From contig NZ_CP087591.1 in the NCBI RefSeq assembly GCF_015594925.2, forward strand, positions 1,302,001 to 1,366,000: a DNA stretch of 64,000 bases, read 5' to 3'. Shown one piece after another: positions 58,775-64,000 of the stretch. Numbering within the stretch: position 1 is the stretch's first letter; the number at the start of each line of letters is the position of its first letter. Under the pieces are notes generated by a model. That model saw only the letters and a program-made list of their open reading frames with translations, searched no databases and was not told the DNA's origin. Origin of the DNA: Vibrio sp. VB16. Its GTDB lineage: Bacteria; Pseudomonadota; Gammaproteobacteria; Enterobacterales; Vibrionaceae. A program made the position numbers and the translations under genes.

Positions 58775-60091
58775 CTATCTCATCTTAAAAATCTCTTTAT
58801 GAAATCTTTCCTCTGGTAATCCCCTCGACGCTAAGTATTGTTGCAGATTTTGAGCAAACGCTTTCGGGCCACAAAAGCTAACATCGTATGTTTTTCCTAC
58901 CATTATTTTCGCAATCTGCTCTCCATCTAACATCTCACCTTTTTTTGCATCTAAAAGGTGTAGCTCAATGAAATCTAGATGATTTAGTATTTTAATTATT
59001 TCATGTTCAAAAAAAGCTTCTTTTTTACTATTAACACAATAAAAGAGTTCAATTTTTTTGAGAGATGGTTGAGTTGTATCCGCTTTGCGTTTTAGCCAAT
59101 ATAAGCGAGAAATAAACGGCACAATACCAATACCAGCACCGACCCAAACTTGATGTTCATGACCTGACATCTGGAAGCGGCCATAGCTGCCTTCAATTGT
59201 CACGGCTTGGCCGGGTTCCAATTTATTGACGAGTTGATGAGTGTAGTCCCCAAGGTCTTTGACACCAAATGAAACGAGTCGGTTGTCCTTATCATAATCT
59301 AAAATAGAGAATGGGTGGGGCGCTTCGCCATCGTGGAAATCTAAGTAAGCGAACTGACCTTCTTTATAGTGGATTGCATTATCAAGTTGTATGGTGAAAC
59401 GAGTGACAGAAGCACTCTGTTCAACAATAGCGAATTTGGTGACCTGTGAGATTTTACCTTTCACTTTATTTGTGCTCCCAATTCTGCCGAAAAGCGACAT
59501 CAAGGAACACCACACACCGATAACCGATAAAGCCGTAATAGCACTGTTCATTGGGATAGAAGCGATGTCCCAGTTGAGTAACATCATAGAGTGGAATACA
59601 CCAGCAAGAACCAGTATGCCACCCAGTTTGTGAGTAAATTTAAATTTTTTATAGCTTATGGCTTGTACTAAGGAAATCAGGCTAAATATTAAGAAGACTT
59701 TAAACGAAACATCACCGACTTGTTCTGCAATTCCGTGCCAGTTAATGCCTTCTAATTCTGGTCGTGGGCCGCGGTCTGGCATTGCTATTAGTTGAGCATC
59801 AATAAGCCAGTGAGCACTTTTTACGGTAGCCCAATGTAAAATTAACGCAATCGTAGCGCCTATGCCTAATGTTTTATGCAGCGCGTAGCCCTTATCTAAT
59901 CCTTTTACCTTAGATTCAACCCAACTAAAACGTGCAGCAAGCAGCACGGCCAGGCTCATATAGCCCAGACTCAGTATCCCGGTATACATAGTTAATTGCG
60001 ATCGCCAGAAGAAAAAATCACCAAATTTGTCGTAGCCGACAAGCAAGGCTGGTAGCCAAAGAAAGGTAAGTAGAGCTGTGAATTTAAGCAT
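58775..60091 (-). CDS. Ferric-reductase-like membrane flavoprotein
   Basis: A 438-aa protein. The N-terminal half has about six membrane helices with haem-ligand histidines (LHKTLGIGATIALILHW and HKLGGILVLAGVFHSM). The C-terminal half is a ferredoxin-reductase module with the FAD motif HPFSIL and the NAD(P) motif VGAGIGIVPFISRL. It belongs to the FRE/NOX-like group that moves electrons from NAD(P)H across the membrane to iron, oxygen or a partner. It is transcribed alone. Confidence 0.85.
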   Translation of the reverse strand: MLKFTALLTFLWLPALLVGYDKFGDFFFWRSQLTMYTGILSLGYMSLAVLLAARFSWVESKVKGLDKGYALHKTLGIGATIALILHWATVKSAHWLIDAQLIAMPDRGPRPELEGINWHGIAEQVGDVSFKVFLIFSLISLVQAISYKKFKFTHKLGGILVLAGVFHSMMLLNWDIASIPMNSAITALSVIGVWCSLMSLFGRIGSTNKVKGKISQVTKFAIVEQSASVTRFTIQLDNAIHYKEGQFAYLDFHDGEAPHPFSILDYDKDNRLVSFGVKDLGDYTHQLVNKLEPGQAVTIEGSYGRFQMSGHEHQVWVGAGIGIVPFISRLYWLKRKADTTQPSLKKIELFYCVNSKKEAFFEHEIIKILNHLDFIELHLLDAKKGEMLDGEQIAKIMVGKTYDVSFCGPKAFAQNLQQYLASRGLPEERFHKEIFKMR

Positions 60092-60281
60092 AGTGTGTTA
60101 GCCAAAGTGAGTAAACGGTATGAATATCTGTATAGGCACATCATAAGGCCTAGCCAAATAGTTGACAGTGTCTTTACTTAACTTTATTTTACTTTACAGT
60201 TATTTACAGAAGGGGGCATGCCCAGATGACCGAGTTTTGGCCATGTCGACAACGTTATGGGAATGTAGAGTAGGATACGGA

Positions 60282-60305
60282 AAAGCCCTCGGAAACGAGG
60301 GCTTT
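60282..60305. terminator. Terminator after ulaG
   Basis: AAAGCCCTC-GGAAAC-GAGGGCTTT stem, 27 bp beyond the ulaG stop codon. The region 60092-60281 otherwise holds nothing I recognise. Confidence 0.8.
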
Positions 60306-60331
60306 ATGATCAAATTGGCTATACGTGAATC

Positions 60332-61399
60332 TTACAAGAATGCTTTGTAAGGTAGCTCTGGTTCGTCGGTATAGATGTCACGGAATCCGCGGAAATGTTG
60401 ATAGTGCATACGGCCTTTGTCTGTAGGGTAAGTATACTTGCCACCTACCTGCCAGAAGAACGGAGCAAAACCGTATTGAAGTCTATCTTTTTTCATGTTC
60501 CATAAGACTTCTATCTCTTTTGGATCATTTTGGAAGTTAGCCCAAATATCATGATGGAAAGGGATAACAACTTCACAATCAAGTGACTCACCAGCGCGAA
60601 GAATATCGGAAGAAGTCATCTTGTCCGTAACACCACGTGGGTTTTCACCATATGAAAGCAGCGCAACGTCGATTTTGTGATCGTTACCGTGCTTAGCATA
60701 GTAATTTGAATAATGTGAATCACCAGAGTGGTACATAGAACCACCAGTAGTTTCGATTAAGTAGTTGACTGCTCGATCATCCATTCCGTCAAGGATATCT
60801 TTATCTAAAGATGAAGTACCTTCAGGTAATGTTACTAATGCTGTACGGTCAAACGAATCAAGTACCTTGATTAATGCGTCACCGACTTGAATTTCGTCAC
60901 CAACTTTAGCAACTAAACAACGCTCTTCTGGCACTCCCCAGCTTTGCCAAAGATCGACACACGCTTTTGGTCCAATAAATTTAACGTGATCACCGCAATT
61001 TTGAAGCACAGCAGCAGCAACGTTAACATCAATATGATCGCCATGATCGTGTGATGCCAATACTGCATCAATTTCTTTAATTGCAAATGGGTCGAGTGGG
61101 AAAATAGAAGTACGAAGATTAGGCTGTAGTTCACGAACACCCCCCATACGCATCATCTGGTGCTGATTCTTCATGAATTTATTTTTTTGTGTTTTTTTAC
61201 CAACACCACACCAAAAGTCCATCGAAATATTTGTGTTACCTTCCGTTTTAAGCCACACACCTGTACAGCCCAACCACCACATAGAAAACGTGTTTGGTTG
61301 CACTTCTGTATTTTCAATTTCTTCGTTTAACCAAGTGCCCCATTCTGGAAATGTGTCTAAAATCCAAGATTCGCGAGTGATTTCGTTTACTTTGCTCAT
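60332..61399 (-). CDS. ulaG: L-ascorbate-6-phosphate lactonase UlaG
   Basis: A 355-aa cytosolic metallo-beta-lactamase-fold lactonase that opens L-ascorbate 6-phosphate. The metal site is LASHDHGDHIDV (HxHxDH type), with YHSGDSHYSNYY and VVIPFHHDIWANF. The sequence follows E. coli UlaG along its length. It lies 39 bp downstream of ulaR on the same strand. Confidence 0.95.
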   Translation of the reverse strand: MSKVNEITRESWILDTFPEWGTWLNEEIENTEVQPNTFSMWWLGCTGVWLKTEGNTNISMDFWCGVGKKTQKNKFMKNQHQMMRMGGVRELQPNLRTSIFPLDPFAIKEIDAVLASHDHGDHIDVNVAAAVLQNCGDHVKFIGPKACVDLWQSWGVPEERCLVAKVGDEIQVGDALIKVLDSFDRTALVTLPEGTSSLDKDILDGMDDRAVNYLIETTGGSMYHSGDSHYSNYYAKHGNDHKIDVALLSYGENPRGVTDKMTSSDILRAGESLDCEVVIPFHHDIWANFQNDPKEIEVLWNMKKDRLQYGFAPFFWQVGGKYTYPTDKGRMHYQHFRGFRDIYTDEPELPYKAFL

Positions 61400-61438
61400 C
61401 GTATAACCCTTTGATTTGTTAATAACCGTATTGATTCA

Positions 61439-62194
61439 TTAAACTAGAATGACTTCGATGCCTTTTTCTCGCAGTGCTGCGATAACAGTTTGATCAGCAT
61501 CTTTGCCTGTGATTAGGATATCTATCTTGGATGTGGTGCAAAATAACATGCCCGAGCGCTGTCCAATTTTAGAACTGTCTACCACCACAACCAATTTACC
61601 GACTTGTTCCAACATCTGCTGTTCAGCGACCGCTGTGAGCATATCTGTTTTATAAAGGCCTTGTTCGGTAAAGCCTTTACCACTGGTAAACATCCAGTTC
61701 CCAGCGTACGTTCCTGTTAATTCAGGTGTTGGATTTAAGAAGATATTTTTAGATTTATTGTATTGACCACCCGTAATGATGACGCAGTCGTGGTCTTGTT
61801 CAATCAAGTAGCTTGCTAACGGAAAGTAGTTGGTAATGATTTTGATGTCTTCACCGCACAACTCTTGTCCCAACATAAATGCAGTTGAGCCACAGTTGAT
61901 AACGACACTATCACCTCTATCACATAAACCAGCAGCAGCAGCAGCGATTCTCGTCTTTTCACCATAATGCTCAGTATTGTCAGGACCTAATGGTGACCAA
62001 ACTTTCTTAAGCTTTTCTATACGTTCAGCCCCGTTACGAACTTTTCTTAATTTTCCCAAATCATCAAGCTTAGAGAGATCTCTTCTTGCTGTTGCTGGAG
62101 AAACATTAAAAGTATCAATAATAGTGCTTACTTTGATGGCGTGTTTGTCATCAAGTAAAGAAAGAATGCCATTGTGTCGTTGTACTTCGTTCAT
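61439..62194 (-). CDS. ulaR: DeoR-family repressor of the ula genes
   Basis: A 251-aa repressor. The N-terminal DeoR helix-turn-helix is VSTIIDTFNVSPATARRDLSKL and the effector domain has VVINCGSTAFMLGQELCG and WMFTSGKGFTEQGLYKTDML, closely like E. coli UlaR. It binds L-ascorbate 6-phosphate as inducer. I start at 62194 (MNEVQRHNG), matching the E. coli start, not the in-frame ATG four codons upstream. It is divergent from ulaA. Confidence 0.93.
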   Translation of the reverse strand: MNEVQRHNGILSLLDDKHAIKVSTIIDTFNVSPATARRDLSKLDDLGKLRKVRNGAERIEKLKKVWSPLGPDNTEHYGEKTRIAAAAAGLCDRGDSVVINCGSTAFMLGQELCGEDIKIITNYFPLASYLIEQDHDCVIITGGQYNKSKNIFLNPTPELTGTYAGNWMFTSGKGFTEQGLYKTDMLTAVAEQQMLEQVGKLVVVVDSSKIGQRSGMLFCTTSKIDILITGKDADQTVIAALREKGIEVILV

Positions 62195-62240
62195 ATATGG
62201 TACCAACTATTTTATCAGTGCAAATCACAAAATGATTACT

Positions 62241-62510
62241 ACGTGATTACTTTTGACTCGTAGTGAGTCTAATGGTCACAGTTTGTCATGTCAAATCATA
62301 CTAGTTATAAACTTTGAATCTCGTCATATAAAACATGTAAGTCATTGTTTTATATAGAACGTGATTGTTTTTGGTCATTTTTGTGGATCCAAACAACATT
62401 TTTTGTGGTCAATGGTGAGTACTATTGATTTAAATCAAAATAATCACGAATGAGCATTGAATGATTATTTATGATTGTTATGTTTAGTGACGTGAGCAAA
62501 ACAATCGTGA
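62241..62510. promoter_or_regulatory. Four CGTGATTNNTTTT-type half sites between ulaR and ulaA
   Basis: ACGTGATTACTTTTGA (62241) and ACGTGATTGTTTTTGG (62360) read on the plus strand. TTCGTGATTATTTTGA (62450-62435) and TCACGATTGTTTTGC (62510-62496) read on the minus strand. The first pair faces the second, a layout suited to UlaR looping across the divergent promoters. Confidence 0.5.
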
Positions 62511-62584
62511 GTTAATTTATCAGATAATAGATCAATTAGCTCTGTCCTATACAAAACTATTAAAAAATGAAAAGGGGTAAAAAT

Positions 62585-64000
62585 ATGGAGTTTTTATACG
62601 ACGTATTCTATATTTTTTACAGTCAAGTAATGACGAAAGCACCGTTACTACTTGGTTTGGTAACATGCATCGGTTACTGTCTGTTGAAACGTGATACGAC
62701 GACAGTCATCAAGGGTACAATAAAAACAATTGTCGGCTTTATGCTGGTACAAGTGGGTGCGGGAACGCTAGTTAAGGGATTCAAACCTGTTATAGAAAAA
62801 CTTTCTGAATTCCACGGTTTAACTGGTTCTGTTATCGACCCATACACCACAATGATGGCGACAATGGAGAACATGGGTGACGACTACTCTTGGGTAGGTT
62901 ATGCCGTTCTTTTAGCGCTTGGTCTTAATATTGTGATGGTACTGTTCCGCCGCTTCACAGGCGTACGTACTATCATGCTTACTGGGCACATCATGTTCCA
63001 GCAAGCCGGCCTAGTTGCTGTTTTCTACTATATCCTTGATTATACAATGTGGGAAACCATCATATACTCAGCAATATTGATGGCTCTATATTGGGGTATT
63101 TCAGCCAACATCATGTTTAAGCCTACTGAAGCAGTAACCGGCGGTGCTGGCTTCTCTATTGGTCACCAACAACAAGTTGCTTCTTGGATTGCGGTTAAAA
63201 TCGCTCCGAAACTAGGTGATAAAAATGACAGCGTAGACCATATTGAGTTGCCAAAATGGCTACATATTTTCCACGATAGCATTGCCGCTACCGCTATCGT
63301 AATGACAGTTTTCTTTGGCATCATTCTTCTTTCTTTCGGTCTTGATAACCTTCAATCAATGGCTGGCAAAACGCATTGGTCTATCTATATTCTAGAAACC
63401 GGTCTTAAGTTTGCTGTTGCTATTCAAGTTATCGTTGCTGGCGTACGTATGTTCGTTGCGGAATTGTCTGAGGCATTTAAAGGTATCTCTGAGCGCGTTA
63501 TTCCAAATGCGGTTCTTGCTATTGACTGTGCGGCTATCTATGCATTTTCTCCAAACGCAATGGTGTTTGGTTTCATGTGGGGTGCTATTGGTCAGTTTAC
63601 AGCCGTACTTGCTATGTTGGCGTTTGACTCGCCAATCATGATTATTCCTGGCTTTATCCCAATGTTCTTCTCTAACGCAACCATTGGTGTATTTGCAAAC
63701 CACTTCGGTGGTTGGAAAGCGGTAATGAAGATCTGTTTCGTGATGGGTATTATCGAAGTGGTTGGTTCAGCTTGGGCAATTCAATTAATCAGTGGTCATG
63801 GTGTTGAGTTTAGCGGTTGGATGGGCATGGCCGATTGGGCATTAGTCTTCCCACCTATCTTTGCTGGTATCTCTGCATCTAAATCATTCATCTGGGTATT
63901 GGTTGCATTAGCATTCGTATACTTCTACTTCGCATCTAAGCAATTACGTGCGGAAGAAGATGCACAAGCGCAAGATGGCGGCAACGATTTACAACAAGAA
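62585..64000 (+). CDS. ulaA: PTS ascorbate transporter subunit IIC UlaA (3' end cut by window)
   Basis: 472 codons without a stop to the window edge; E. coli UlaA has 465 residues, so only the tail is probably missing. The start MEFLYDVFYIFYSQVMTKAP is preceded by AAGGGG. Hydrophobic helices and blocks such as ITGVRTIMLTGHIMFQQ-like RTIMLTGHIMFQQAGLVAV and the end LRAEEDAQAQ match UlaA. It imports L-ascorbate as the 6-phosphate with UlaB and UlaC, presumably encoded next. Confidence 0.95.
   Translation, partial: MEFLYDVFYIFYSQVMTKAPLLLGLVTCIGYCLLKRDTTTVIKGTIKTIVGFMLVQVGAGTLVKGFKPVIEKLSEFHGLTGSVIDPYTTMMATMENMGDDYSWVGYAVLLALGLNIVMVLFRRFTGVRTIMLTGHIMFQQAGLVAVFYYILDYTMWETIIYSAILMALYWGISANIMFKPTEAVTGGAGFSIGHQQQVASWIAVKIAPKLGDKNDSVDHIELPKWLHIFHDSIAATAIVMTVFFGIILLSFGLDNLQSMAGKTHWSIYILETGLKFAVAIQVIVAGVRMFVAELSEAFKGISERVIPNAVLAIDCAAIYAFSPNAMVFGFMWGAIGQFTAVLAMLAFDSPIMIIPGFIPMFFSNATIGVFANHFGGWKAVMKICFVMGIIEVVGSAWAIQLISGHGVEFSGWMGMADWALVFPPIFAGISASKSFIWVLVALAFVYFYFASKQLRAEEDAQAQDGGNDLQQE

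Overview
The window is a low-to-moderate GC gammaproteobacterial chromosome segment, most likely Vibrio or a close Vibrionaceae relative. Supporting signs are the Vibrio-type integron attC sites, a trypsin-like protease with a GlyGly-CTERM tail, a Zur-box-preceded M23 endopeptidase resembling ShyB, a DUF3316 protein, and the gcvP/gcvH/XRE-cupin/gcvT cluster. All family calls come from reading motifs; no search was run.

Layout. 1-18.4 kb is ordinary, loosely linked chromosome: a REP-associated transposase, GNAT, PhzF, a CPA1 antiporter, a Cys-cluster protein, small membrane and periplasmic proteins, a Crp-like regulator, a Ser-type sulfatase with its anaerobic maturase, trhO, DUF3316, an alpha/beta hydrolase, a phospholipase-D lipoprotein, an M14 peptidase, a GyrI-like protein and a peroxiredoxin. 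18.6-40.24 kb is a mobile island. 40.25-45.9 kb is the glycine-cleavage locus. 46-52 kb carries a serine protease, a pseudopilin, a YjiH protein, a GFA protein and the ShyB-like endopeptidase. 52-58.7 kb is a LacI-controlled sugar ABC importer with a ManD/RspA-type dehydratase. 58.8-60.1 kb is a ferric-reductase-like protein. 60.3-64 kb is the L-ascorbate (ula) locus, with ulaA cut by the window edge.

The centre of interest is a complete Tn7-like transposon of 21,242 bp (18998-40239). Its ends are inverted (TGATCACAG...CTGTGATCA) and flanked by a perfect 5-bp duplication, ACTAA. As in Tn7, the left end has three spaced and the right end three packed copies of a 19-bp site near GATAACTAAGTTGGAAACT. 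It encodes TnsA, TnsB, TnsC, a short TniQ and a longer TnsD-type protein in one overlapping operon. There are no cas genes and no CRISPR array. The right end lies 10 bp beyond the gcvP stop codon, so TnsD probably recognises the 3' end of gcvP. Right-end remnants and a broken Fic gene just outside the left end show that earlier relatives used the same site.

Cargo is layered. Next to the right end is a two-gene Lamassu-like pair (DUF4297/Cap4-like nuclease plus Rad50-like ATPase with a CxxC hook). Near the middle is a solitary large P-loop ATPase and a second, orphan TnsA. Towards the left end is a fragment of a Vibrio integron: three cassette genes (one membrane protein, two HEPN-motif proteins) with full or partial attC sites. 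The first cassette has a tRNA-like leader that could compete with a hairpin hiding its ribosome-binding site. Further left is an array of about six 60-bp repeats, each made of two 30-bp halves, whose motif recurs at 24.0 kb.
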